Shown in pieces: positions 20,393-30,000 of a stretch of 64,000 bases of DNA; position 1 is the first letter of the stretch, and each line of letters starts with the position of its first letter. This DNA is from Globisporangium splendens (Eukaryota; Oomycota; Peronosporomycetes; Pythiales; Pythiaceae). A model generated the notes under the pieces. It worked only from the letters and a program-made list of their open reading frames with translations. It had not been told where the DNA came from and did no database searches. The position numbers were made by a program, and so were the translations under genes. The stretch lies in assembly GCA_006386115.1 (NCBI GenBank), contig VFIW01000031.1, positions 62,001 through 126,000 of the forward strand, given 5' to 3'.

Positions 20393-20511
20393 GGCGCGGC
20401 TCGCTGCAGGCGCACACGCACGGACACTCACGGACGGGGGCGTCGCACGCAGAGGGGGCACTGAGTAGAGCTTCAAGAGTAGGGCGGGAGAGTATCGACC
20501 GCGGAAGGCTG

Positions 20512-20671
20512 AAAAGGGCGGTGGGGGCGGCGCACGCGCTCACCCCCGCTGACAAAAATTCTACTGTGGAGTTACCCGAAAGGGCATTCCTGAACCATTA
20601 CAGCACCAGCGTGTAAGGGGCCTGCTCCGGCTCATGTTAATCACCTCATTGATCGTGATCAAACACCAGTC
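20512..20671 (-). repeat. Array junction A1/B1: shared 5' head and shared 3' tail
   Basis: 20512-20550 is the 39-bp head common to all units. It contains a strong hairpin, GGGGGTG/CGCCCCC in the sense strand (20547-20541 with 20529-20523), with a GCG/CGC inner stem. 20551-20671 is the 121-bp tail common to families A and B, with three small hairpins (TTGAT-CACG-ATCAA; TTACA/TGTAA; CCC-TTTC-GGG). There is no spacer and no poly(A) between the units. Confidence 0.9.
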
Positions 20672-20878
20672 AAATAAAAGTCTATTACCAAACGTTACCT
20701 AGCCGTTGCGGTCCACACCGCGTGGCATATCTGTCACACACTACTGTTGGTAGTTGTTGTGTCCGTGTCCCGGGATGTTGTGGGGATGGGGTGCGCGGTT
20801 GAGATGCTGTCGTAATGGTTGGGTTTGTGAGGCGATATCCTTCGTGGATCTTGCGCTTCTGGTCGTGTCTCGACCATT

Positions 20879-23800
20879 CTATTGTTTCTCTCTCGTTTGT
20901 GCAGGGGCCGCTGTGCGCGGTTGCTTTGGCTGCGTGCGTTCCGTTGGGACTCGCGCCTGTCGGGTTGTGTCACGGCGCCGCGCTGGTGTCGTCGCGTTGC
21001 TGGAAGCTGAAGCTGGGGTCGGGCCGCGAGTTTGGCTCGTGGCTGTCACTGTCGCTGTTGTTGCTCTGGATCGTCGTCGGTTGTAGCTGTCGGTCGTTGC
21101 TGTCGTTGTTGGTGCTCTGGATCGCCGTCGAGTGTCGCTGTTGGTGGTCGGTCTCCGTGCGCCTGGCCGCTCTTTGGTTTGACTACTGGCGCGAGGCGTA
21201 GTACTTACCTTTCTTGCAGTTGCCGTCATCGCCGGTTCGCTTGAGTCTCGAGCGGCGCTCGGGTGCGTGCTCGACGCTTTGGTCGCACTCGTTCGTGCGA
21301 TCTGTCGAGGCCGTTCTTGTGTGCTGTGCTGCTGGCGTTGTCTACCGTTCTCCACTCCGTTGCCGTCAGTGCCACGAGCTCTGGTACTGCTGGACTTACC
21401 CTGACCTGTCGGTGTTCTGGACGCGGCACTGGGTTTCTCCATGCCGCGGCCGGAATGCCGCTGTCCATCCGTCGTCGTCGATCTTTGCATCGTGGCCGTT
21501 GTCGAGGTCGCTGGCGTAGCCGCACGTGTGGGCGAGCGCGTGAGCGTCGCGTTGCTTCGGTTCGTCGATGATCTGGTTGCCTGTGGTCGCTGCTGCGGGT
21601 GTGGTCTTGGTCTTGGCCCTTGCTCTCGGTTGGATCGAGCGCTGTCACGACATATCGCTTGAGTGCGGTGCGTCGTAGTCGCCATCTCTGCCGCCGCCGG
21701 CGTGGTGCCAATGCGGTCGGCTGAGTTCCTGCAGTTGTCTTCCCGTTGCTGATTTGTCGTCGCTGCTCGCGCTGGCGCTGACGCTCGCGTCAGAAGCCTC
21801 GTCTCTCCGTTTGCAATTGCGTGTCGCTTCCAGATGCGGTGGCTGAAGTTCACGTGCCGTGCCGAGAGCTGCCGCTCTAGTGCGCGCGAGACACCTTTTC
21901 GCATCCCAAGCATGTCGGTGTACACCTCGAGATTGCTCGAGCAGATGGACCCAAGAGATCCGTAAACTAGTGCACCCACGTGCACTGTGTACCCTTTGTA
22001 CTCTAGGAAGCGCACGATGTTCTCGTATTTCTTAATCTTGATCGCGCGGACGCGCGCAAAGTTCGACGAAGTGGCAGCGTCATCCGTGGCCTGGTCTTCG
22101 AATGCGACGGCGAGGTCCACGATGCTGGCGGTCATTGCGTTGTCATCGTAAAGTTGGACGTCCGGTCGTTGGGCCGTTTGACTTCTGCTGGTGCTCGTGT
22201 CATTGTCCTCCATACCCGGCACAGTCGCGTCGATGAGCAGCCGCTGATGGGAGCGTCTGCTACGACCTTGTTCCGCCACCACGCGGTGTCGGATGATCTG
22301 CAGCGACTCATCGTGCCGCACACGAATAGCGTCGGCACCAAATGAGCAATGATGGAGAACGTGAGCAAGCGTTTCGGTGTCGTTGCAGCCTGGTGCACGA
22401 CACCGATTATTCTGCACAATGTGCTTGCGCTTCAACGCGCTGCGCGTATCAACTTGGTTGAGCCGAGCACGCACCGCAAAGCGATAGCTACTATCGTAGA
22501 CAGCTGACGGCCGCGTCAGAAACGCGCTGCCAGCGCCACCGTGGAGCCGAGCCGTCTTGCCTTGGTCTTGGAAAGTGCGCCAGCGCGCCAGATGTCGGAG
22601 CCGGAGATGTGTCTTGATCTGCCGCCCCCACTCCTTGGGAACCAGTGCTTTCTGCGTGTGTGGTACTTGCAGTTGCAGGTGTTCGCCGTTCACCGTCCCT
22701 AACTTGAGTTCAAAGGTCTTCAGGTACGTCGCGACATCGACCCACAGAGAGGCCGAGTCGCCCGACACCTTCTTTTTCAGCGCAAACGCTGATCCAGCGA
22801 GTTCGCTGTTCAGGAACATTTGGATTGCTTCCTCTTCACGATCGGTCCAATGTGGTTCGTTGAGCACGAAGCGCTTCCGAATCACCGTCAGAAGTTGCCC
22901 TCGCGCGATGGCTCGCACGTTGGGATCTTGCGAGTGCAGCATCTGTAGACCGTGGGTGATTTTGAGAGCGCCATACAATTCGCGCAATGGTAGAAGTCCG
23001 AGGCCACCCGCCGACGTTGGCGCATACAGAAACTCGGTCGTCGCGGTCTGCGGCAGCTGCAGCAGCCGCTTCAAGCCACGCACGATCGTTTTGTCAAAGC
23101 CGTCGAACATGCTGAGGAACGGGCGCAGATGGCGCAGCGGGTAGTCGAGCTTGGAGAGCACATACGACTTGATCGCGCGCATTATTTGCCACGGAGCTAG
23201 GGGACTCTGTAGCAGCTTGATCACATCCGTCGTCAGCTCACGCAGCGTATCTTGGAGCACGACACGTACGCGTGCATGGTCTGGACCGTCCTCAATGCCC
23301 AGATAAACGTAGCCGTCGTGGCCAGTGAGCCTCGGTATCACGTTGTCGTGGATCGACAGATCGAGGCGCTCGTTGTGGCTCTCGCAGTCCGCAGCAGCGT
23401 CTGACACCATCAACGCGCATTTGCTCGCGTTGGCCTCCATTCGAGTCCACTGCAGGAATTCAAGCACGGCACCGTGGAGCGCACGAATTCCAGTGGCTGT
23501 TTTGGCAAAGATCTTCAGGTCGTCGGCATACGCTGACGTGCACTCTGGATTACCAGCAGCCAGCGACACCCCGTGCTCGGATTTCATGCCGTCCAGGACG
23601 AACATGAGCGGCGTGAGCGCAGCAATAAACAGGTACGGGCTGAGCGGACAGCCTTGATAGACACCGCGGCCCTGATGCACCGGGTCTGTTGTGCCATCGC
23701 GCGAGTCAACAATGAAGTACGAGTCCGTGTAGATGTCGCGTACCACCTGCAGAAACGCGTGTGGCACGCCGAGCCTCTCGAGCACCTTCCACATGTACAC

Positions 23801-26710
23801 CTGCGGCAGCGATCCAAACGCGTTGCGCAGGTCGTACCAGACGACAAAGAGCTTCTTGCGAGTGCGCCGCGCTTGTTCGTACAAACTCGTGGCCACGAAG
23901 TTGTGTTCATTGCACCCGTTGAAAGAACGGAACCCTTTCTGCGAGAATGTGAACCTAGCGTTGGCATCCATCCAGCGCTGAAAACGCACTGCGAGGACAC
24001 CGGCGTAGAGCTTGTACACTGTCTGCTGGAGACAGATTGGTCTCCAATTGCTCGGGTTGCCGCGTTCACCCTTGCGCTTGTAGATGAGGCGTACGTAGCC
24101 GACTTTCCACAGCCTTGGGACACTTTGGAATGTCCAGCACGCGTTAAATACTGCGTGCAAAAGGTCGAGCAGTTGGAGCTTAAAGCGCACGTAGACGTCA
24201 TACGGGATCCCGTCAAGACCTGGAGCCGACTGCTTATGCGCTCGATCGAGTTGGTCCTCGATGTCGCCGCGCGCGATTGGCGCAGTCAGCAGTTCCATCT
24301 CATTCGCTGCGTTCGCCTGATTGTCGATCGCCTCACGGAATCGCGCACCGCAAGCCGCATTAAAGTCAAAGTCGTCTGGCGGTGTCGCCTGCGTCTGGAA
24401 GTAGGCGTAGAGGTCACGTGGCTCGATCGGACAGCTGTTGTCACCACCATAGTTGTCGTTGGCGCCGGCATGGAGGATCTCGGACACACACTGGCGCTCA
24501 TTGCTCATGAACAGTTGGCGAGTCGCCTGGCGCTGACTGGCGCGTTCGAGGCGCGCAACACGCCGCGCAGCCTTGCGCACAGTCTTCTTGGTGCTCGGCG
24601 AGGTCTTGTCGGCAAGGCGTTTGCTGGCGCTGAGTTCGTCGCGTGCGCTGTCGATGGCAAGTTGGAGGAGGGTCGGCCCTCCGTTCCTGCGCTTACGGCG
24701 TGGTCTGGATCGTGGTCTCGTGCTGGAGCCGTCGCGTCGGTTTCGTTTCGCGGTCGGCCGCGAGACGCTCTGTCGCGCGCCTGTCGCCCGGGCGGCAGCG
24801 TGCGGTGCTACATCGGCGAAGCCCGCCGTGCTGCGCGCGTTGGCGCGCTCGGCGTCACCAGTGGTGTCGCCTGGCTGAGTCGACAGCTTTGTCGCTGCTG
24901 TAAGAAGCTCGGAGAGCTCTGCTGTGATGGCTGTAATGTAGCCTTCCGCGGAGCGCCAGTCCGGCGCATCCGTGATCTTGTCGGCCATTCTTCGAGCCAG
25001 CGTTTGAATCTGTTGCTCGAGTTTGCTCTGAAGCGGTGGAGCGAGTCGTGGTACGCGAAGACGCGGCTGTCGCAGCGGTACTACTCCTGGGCCGATCTCG
25101 AGCACGGGGAAGATGGTGCCACCGTCGCGGTCTGCGTTGGCAGCGTCGGCTTCAGCGTCGGGGTCGGGGTCACCTAGGTCCATGCGTACATTATCACTGT
25201 CATTGTCCTGGTCTTGGTCTTGGTCGCCGGTGGTCGAATCAGTCTCCATGGGGACAGGTCCATCCGGAGTCGGTGGCGTTCCGTACGTGCCGGGCCAGTG
25301 CCAGCACTGCGCGGCGTCACCTGGTGATGTGTGCTTGGCGCATACGGCCACGCATTTACAGAGATCCAATGCTCTGTTGGCGAGTCGGTCTGCGTGGGAA
25401 TTACGCAGTCGGTCGATGTGCTTGAGCGCATACGACTCGAACTCCTGGCACGTCGCGTACGCGAGGTCGCGCAGCGGCCGTAGTTCTTTTCCGCAAGCAA
25501 ACATGCCCTTGATTTGCTCGATCACGAGCTTCGAGTCGCCCTCGATGCGGACATGCTTGACGCCATGATGGACAGCGCACAGCAGGCCATCGATGATAGC
25601 GTTGTACTCTGCCGTGTTGTTTGTCGAGGCGCAGTCGGCGATGTAGCGGTAACTCGTCCAGAAGATCTTGCCGTTTGGCCGAGTGAGCGCCGCACCGGCA
25701 CCCGCTGGTCCTGGGTTCCGGCGGCAGGCGCCGTCGAAACGAAGTTGCCATGGAGCAACGATCGTACCTCCGAACGGAGGCTCGTCAGCAGCTGCTACTG
25801 CTGCTTCTACTGGGCGCGATGCTGGGACTAATGCGACCGTTGCAGGTTCGTCTGGTCTCGGAGCTGGTCGTGGTGGTCTCAGGTCTGCTGCTGTTGCTGC
25901 TGGAAGATCTGGTCTCGGTGCTGGTTCTGCTTCGGCTGCTGCACGTCGTTCTGGATCTGCTGCTGGTGCGACTGCAGTGGCTGTCACATTGGTTGTGACC
26001 ATCTGCCCGTCGTCGCTGTCGTCGTCGGAAAGCATGGTCGTGTCGTCGATATTCGCAATGGCGTCGTAAAACTCGTCTTCGTCATGGGAGTCCATGTCGT
26101 GGTCGTCGGTCGGTGCTGGAGCTGTCGAAGGTGCGTGAGTGCGCAAGAGAGCATCAACGTTGGCTGCGGCACACGCAGTGACGTGCGCGTGCCATGAGCG
26201 CGCGTCCGTGAGGAACGCGATGCAGCTTGGGCAGGTGCGCGGGTAGCGCCCCTGCGGTGCAAGCGAGAGAGAAGCTTGCGGTGGTGTGTCATCCACGTGC
26301 ACTCTCGTTCCCGAGGCGGTGCACACGGGCACACCAGCATTTCCGTCCATTTCCTCGTCCTCATCCGCGACCGCTGATGCGGCCGCTGGCGCTTGCCGAT
26401 CTGGTGGTTGTGGTGCGTTGGTGTGGTCGTGCCACTCGTCGCAGCGCCCAGAGTGAGCGAAAGCGTCGAGACGGCTGCCGAACAGTGCCGAGCATGGACA
26501 CGTGGCTTGGAACCAGTCCTCGAAGACCGAGGTCCGGTGGGCGCTGCGGCGGTGCGCCACGAGCGCGCCGTAATGGCGGAACTCGTCGGCGCACGCCGCG
26601 CACCCGAACCGCGAATCGTTGTGGCGGAAGATCGACATAAGCGGACCGCGCGCGGCGGCGCCGTCGTCAGCGACGTCAGCGTCGTCGTCCGCGGGAGCTC
26701 GAAGCCGCAT
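20879..26710 (-). CDS. Family B retrotransposon polyprotein (zinc fingers, RNase H, RT, RLE)
   Basis: 1943 aa from the ATG at 26710 (MRLRAPADDD); a longer frame exists only with a GTG start. Domains: zinc finger 1 (C37, C40, H53, H58), finger 2 (C71, C73, H86, C90), finger 3 (C160, C163, H176, C180); acidic and Ala/Pro linkers; archaeal/plant-type RNase H about 320-450 (FDGACRRNPG, D326, E368, D392, D441); basic region about 600-720; RT about 830-1150 (LDGIPYDVY, NWRPICLQQ, GVYQGCPLSP, YADD at 1061-1064); knuckle CRAPGC...HVLHHC near 1435; restriction-like endonuclease (RPDVQL, SIVDLAVAFED, KIKKYENI) about 1510-1600; long basic Ser/Thr/Arg tail. RT and endonuclease would carry out target-primed reverse transcription; RNase H would remove the RNA template. 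Architecture matches oomycete Utopia elements as described in the literature. Confidence 0.9.
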   Translation of the reverse strand: MRLRAPADDDADVADDGAAARGPLMSIFRHNDSRFGCAACADEFRHYGALVAHRRSAHRTSVFEDWFQATCPCSALFGSRLDAFAHSGRCDEWHDHTNAPQPPDRQAPAAASAVADEDEEMDGNAGVPVCTASGTRVHVDDTPPQASLSLAPQGRYPRTCPSCIAFLTDARSWHAHVTACAAANVDALLRTHAPSTAPAPTDDHDMDSHDEDEFYDAIANIDDTTMLSDDDSDDGQMVTTNVTATAVAPAADPERRAAAEAEPAPRPDLPAATAADLRPPRPAPRPDEPATVALVPASRPVEAAVAAADEPPFGGTIVAPWQLRFDGACRRNPGPAGAGAALTRPNGKIFWTSYRYIADCASTNNTAEYNAIIDGLLCAVHHGVKHVRIEGDSKLVIEQIKGMFACGKELRPLRDLAYATCQEFESYALKHIDRLRNSHADRLANRALDLCKCVAVCAKHTSPGDAAQCWHWPGTYGTPPTPDGPVPMETDSTTGDQDQDQDNDSDNVRMDLGDPDPDAEADAANADRDGGTIFPVLEIGPGVVPLRQPRLRVPRLAPPLQSKLEQQIQTLARRMADKITDAPDWRSAEGYITAITAELSELLTAATKLSTQPGDTTGDAERANARSTAGFADVAPHAAARATGARQSVSRPTAKRNRRDGSSTRPRSRPRRKRRNGGPTLLQLAIDSARDELSASKRLADKTSPSTKKTVRKAARRVARLERASQRQATRQLFMSNERQCVSEILHAGANDNYGGDNSCPIEPRDLYAYFQTQATPPDDFDFNAACGARFREAIDNQANAANEMELLTAPIARGDIEDQLDRAHKQSAPGLDGIPYDVYVRFKLQLLDLLHAVFNACWTFQSVPRLWKVGYVRLIYKRKGERGNPSNWRPICLQQTVYKLYAGVLAVRFQRWMDANARFTFSQKGFRSFNGCNEHNFVATSLYEQARRTRKKLFVVWYDLRNAFGSLPQVYMWKVLERLGVPHAFLQVVRDIYTDSYFIVDSRDGTTDPVHQGRGVYQGCPLSPYLFIAALTPLMFVLDGMKSEHGVSLAAGNPECTSAYADDLKIFAKTATGIRALHGAVLEFLQWTRMEANASKCALMVSDAAADCESHNERLDLSIHDNVIPRLTGHDGYVYLGIEDGPDHARVRVVLQDTLRELTTDVIKLLQSPLAPWQIMRAIKSYVLSKLDYPLRHLRPFLSMFDGFDKTIVRGLKRLLQLPQTATTEFLYAPTSAGGLGLLPLRELYGALKITHGLQMLHSQDPNVRAIARGQLLTVIRKRFVLNEPHWTDREEEAIQMFLNSELAGSAFALKKKVSGDSASLWVDVATYLKTFELKLGTVNGEHLQLQVPHTQKALVPKEWGRQIKTHLRLRHLARWRTFQDQGKTARLHGGAGSAFLTRPSAVYDSSYRFAVRARLNQVDTRSALKRKHIVQNNRCRAPGCNDTETLAHVLHHCSFGADAIRVRHDESLQIIRHRVVAEQGRSRRSHQRLLIDATVPGMEDNDTSTSRSQTAQRPDVQLYDDNAMTASIVDLAVAFEDQATDDAATSSNFARVRAIKIKKYENIVRFLEYKGYTVHVGALVYGSLGSICSSNLEVYTDMLGMRKGVSRALERQLSARHVNFSHRIWKRHAIANGETRLLTRASAPARAATTNQQREDNCRNSADRIGTTPAAAEMATTTHRTQAICRDSARSNREQGPRPRPHPQQRPQATRSSTNRSNATLTRSPTRAATPATSTTATMQRSTTTDGQRHSGRGMEKPSAASRTPTGQGKSSSTRARGTDGNGVENGRQRQQHSTQERPRQIARTSATKASSTHPSAARDSSEPAMTATARKVSTTPRASSQTKERPGARRPTTNSDTRRRSRAPTTTATTDSYNRRRSRATTATVTATSQTRGPTPASASSNATTPARRRDTTRQARVPTERTQPKQPRTAAPAQTREKQ

Positions 26711-26807
26711 GGTCGGGGGGGGGCGCACACGCCGCGACCAGTCGTTTCACCGGCTGAGCTGCACACTCGCGCGCGTGTGTGAACACGCACGTATGGACAC
26801 ACGCACG

Positions 26808-26822
26808 CCTGCTATAAGCAGG
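26808..26822. repeat. 5' UTR inverted repeat of family B
   Basis: CCTGCT-ATA-AGCAGG, a perfect 6-bp inverted repeat. It also occurs at 33181-33195 (B2, ATA loop) and with a GTA loop at 51213-51227 (B3), 57589-57603 (B4) and 63962-63976 (B5). Role unknown; it may be part of the 5' RNA structure. Confidence 0.6.
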
Positions 26823-26883
26823 GCACACACAGGGCCAGAGGCTAGGCGCGAACGATGGGGTCGATAGGAAGGAGGGGAAAGCG

Positions 26884-27043
26884 AAAAGGGCGGTGGGGGC
26901 GGCGCACGCGCTCACCCCCGCTGACAAAAATTCTACTGTGGAGTTACCCGAAAGGGCATTCCTGAACCATTACAGCACCAGCGTGTAAGGGGCCTGCTCC
27001 GGCTCATGTTAATCACCTCATTGATCGTGATCAAACACCAGTC
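26884..27043 (-). repeat. Array junction B1/B2
   Basis: Common head of B1 (to 26922; hairpin 26895-26919) directly joined to the common tail of B2 (26923-27043). Confidence 0.9.
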
Positions 27044-30000
27044 AAATAAAAGTCTATTACCAAACGTTACCTAGCCGTTGCGGTCCACACCGCGTGGCAT
27101 ATCTGTCACACACTACTGTTGGTAGTTGTTGTGTCCGTGTCCCGGGATGTTGTGGGGATGGGGTGCGCGGTTGAGATGCTGTCGTAATGGTTGGGTTTGT
27201 GAGGCGATATCCTTCGTGGATCTTGCGCTTCTGGTCGTGTCTCGACCATTCTATTGTTTCTCTCTCGTTTGTGCAGGGGCCGCTGTGCGCGGTTGCTTTG
27301 GCTGCGTGCGTTCCGTTGGGACTCGCGCCTGTCGGGTTGTGTCACGGCGCCGCGCTGGTGTCGTCGCGTTGCTGGAAGCTGAGGCTGGGGTCGGGCCGCG
27401 AGTTTGGCTCGTGGCTGTCACTGTCGCTGTTGTTGCTCTGGATCGTCGTCGGTTGTAGCTGTCGGTCGTTGCTGTCGTTGTTGGTGCTCTGGATCGCCGT
27501 CGAGTGTCGCTGTTGGTGGTCGGTCTCCGTGCGCCTGGCCGCTCTTTGGTTTGACCACTGGCGTGAGGCGTAGTACTTACCTTTCTTGCAGTTGCCGTCA
27601 TCGCCGGTTCGCTTGAGTCTCGAGCGCCGCTCGGGTGCGTGCTCGACGCTTTGGTCGCACTCGTTCGTGCGATCTGTCGAGGCCGTTCTTGTGTGCTGTG
27701 CTGCTGGCGTTGTCTACCGTTCTCCACTCCGTTGCCGTCAGTGCCACGAGCTCTGGTACTGCTGGACTTACCCTGACCTGTCGGTGTTCTGGACGCGGCA
27801 CTGGGTTTCTCCATGCCGCGGCCGGAATGTCGCTGTCCATCCGTCGTCGTCGATCTTTGCATCGTGGCCGTTGTCGAGGTCGCTGGCGTAGTCGCACGTG
27901 TGGGCGAGCGCGTGGCGTCGCGTTGCTTCGGTTCGTCGATGATCTGGTTGCCTGTGGTCGTTGCTGCGGGTGTGGTCTTGGTCTTGGCCCTTGCTCTCGG
28001 TTGGATCGAGCGCTGTCACGACATATCGCTTGAGTGCGGTGCGTCGTAGTCGCCATCTCTGCCGCCGTCGGCGTGGTGCCAATGCGGTCGGCTGAGTTCC
28101 TGCAGTTGTCTTCCCGTTGCTGATTTGTCGTCGCTGCTCGCGCTGGCGCTGACGCTCGCGTCAGAAGCCTCGTCTCTCCGTTTGCAATTGCGTGTCGCTT
28201 CCAGATGCGGTGGCTGAAGTTCACGTGCCGTGCCGAGAGCTGCCGCTCTAGTGCGCGCGAGACACCTTTTCGCATCCCAAGCATGTCGGTGTACACCTCG
28301 AGATTGCTCGAGCAGATGGACCCAAGAGATCCGTAAACTAGTGCACCCACGTGCACTGTGTACCCTTTGTACTCTAGGAAGCGCACGATGTTCTCGTATT
28401 TCTTAATCTTGATCGCGCGGACGCGCGCAAAGTTCGACGAAGTGGCAGCGTCATCCGTAGCCTGGTCTTCGAATGCGACGGCGAGGTCCACGATGCTGGC
28501 GGTCATTGCGTTGTCATCGTAAAGTTGGACGTCCGGTCGTTGGGCCGTTTGACTTCTGCTGGTGCTCGTGTCATTGTCCTCCATACCCGGCACAGTCGCG
28601 TCGATGAGCAGCCGCTGATGGGAGCGTCTGCTACGACCTTGTTCCGCCACCACGCGGTGTCGGATGATCTGCAGCGACTCATCGTGCCGCACACGAATAG
28701 CGTCGGCACCAAATGAGCAATGATGGAGAACGTGAGCAAGCGTTTCGGTGTCGTTGCAGCCTGGCTGCACGACACCGATTATTCTGCACAATGTGCTTGC
28801 GCTTCAACGCGCTGCGCGTATCAACTTGGTTGAGCCGAGCACGCACCGCAAAGCGATAGCTACTATCGTAGACAGCTGACGGCCGCGTCAGAAACGCGCT
28901 GCCAGCGCCACCGTGGAGCCGAGCCGTCTTGCCTTGGTCTTGGAAAGTGCGCCAGCGCGCCAGATGTCGGAGCCGGAGATGTGTCTTGATCTGCCGCCCC
29001 CACTCCTTGGGAACCAGTGCTTTCTGCGTGTGTGGTACTTGCAGTTGCAGGTGTTCGCCGTTCACCGTCCCTAACTTGAGTTCAAAGGTCTTCAGGTACG
29101 TCGCGACATCGACCCACAGAGAGGCCGAGTCGCCCGACACCTTCTTTTTCAGCGCAAACGCTGATCCAGCGAGTTCGCTGTTCAGGAACATTTGGATTGC
29201 TTCCTCTTCACGATCGGTCCAATGTGGTTCGTTGAGCACGAAGCGCTTCCGAATCACCGTCAGAAGTTGCCCTCGCGCGATGGCTCGCACGTTGGGATCT
29301 TGCGAGTGCAGCATCTGTAGACCGTGGGTGATTTTGAGAGCGCCATACAATTCGCGCAATGGTAGAAGTCCGAGGCCACCCGCCGACGTTGGCGCATACA
29401 GAAACTCGGTCGTCGCGGTCTGCGGCAGCTGCAGCAGCCGCTTCAAGCCACGCACGAGCGTTTTGTCAAAGCCGTCGAACATGCTGAGGAACGGGCGCAG
29501 ATGGCGCAGCGGGTAGTCGAGCTTGGAGAGCACATACGACTTGATCGCGCGCATTATTTGCCACGGAGCTAGGGGACTCTGTAGCAGCTTGATCACATCC
29601 GTCGTCAGCTCACGCAGCGTATCTTGGAGCACGACACGTACGCGTGCATGGTCTGGACCGTCCTCAATGCCCAGATAAACGTAGCCGTCGTGGCCAGTGA
29701 GCCTCGGTATCACGTTGTCGTGGATCGACAGATCGAGGCGCTCGTTGTGGCTCTCGCAGTCCGCAGCAGCGTCTGACACCATCAACGCGCATTTGCTCGC
29801 GTTGGCCTCCATTCGAGTCCACTGCAGGAATTCAAGCACGGCACCGTGGAGCGCACGAATTCCAGTGGCTGTTTTGGCAAAGATCTTCAGGTCGTCGGCA
29901 TACGCTGACGTGCACTCTGGATTACCAGCAGCTAGCGACACCCCGTGCTCGGATTTCATGCCGTCCAGGACGAACATGAGCGGCGTGAGCGCAGCAATAA

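Larger units (their letters stand above)
6626..20550 (-). mobile_element. Non-LTR retrotransposon A1 (Utopia-like, family A), split by a chromovirus
   Basis: The leftmost unit of the array, read right to left: 5' end 20550, ATG 20392, stop 6977, 3' tail 6626-6746. It is interrupted by 8119 bp (8667-16785). Removing the insertion and one copy of the CCTGG duplication leaves a coding length of 5292 nt, the same as intact copy A2. A1 is the most diverged A copy and its 3' tail differs at several positions from all other units, so it may be the oldest member. Its outer 3' end borders non-array DNA, so it is the end of the array on this side. Confidence 0.85.
20551..26922 (-). mobile_element. Non-LTR retrotransposon B1 (Utopia-like, family B)
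   Basis: 6372 bp: 5' UTR of 212 nt, one long ORF, 207-nt private 3' UTR and the common 121-nt tail. Full length and open. The 5' UTR holds an inverted repeat (CCTGCT-ATA-AGCAGG, 26808-26822) and a nine-G run just before the start codon. Confidence 0.9.

Noticed and set aside
20393..20476. N-terminal extension of the family A protein (starting KLYSVPPL)
   Set aside because: It begins with TTG, not ATG; the first ATG is at 20392 and equivalent places in A2 and A3. Likewise the B extensions start with GTG.
20551..20671. Weak resemblance of the sense-strand tail to the U6 snRNA core (GAG--GATTA-CATG)
   Set aside because: About 14 of 19 positions by eye from memory, no further collinear match and wrong ACAGAGA box. 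Needs an alignment with the host U6 before it can be claimed.
20551..20671. Hammerhead ribozyme in the tail because of a CTGA and a GAAA nearby
   Set aside because: The conserved CTGANGA core is absent and GAAA is a hairpin loop, not the hammerhead core strand.
23573..25177. Long plus-strand open frames (about 534 codons) opposite the RT region of every B unit
   Set aside because: They mirror the sense ORF in a GC-rich, codon-biased element, show no domain, and recur only because the units are near-identical. Treated as shadows.
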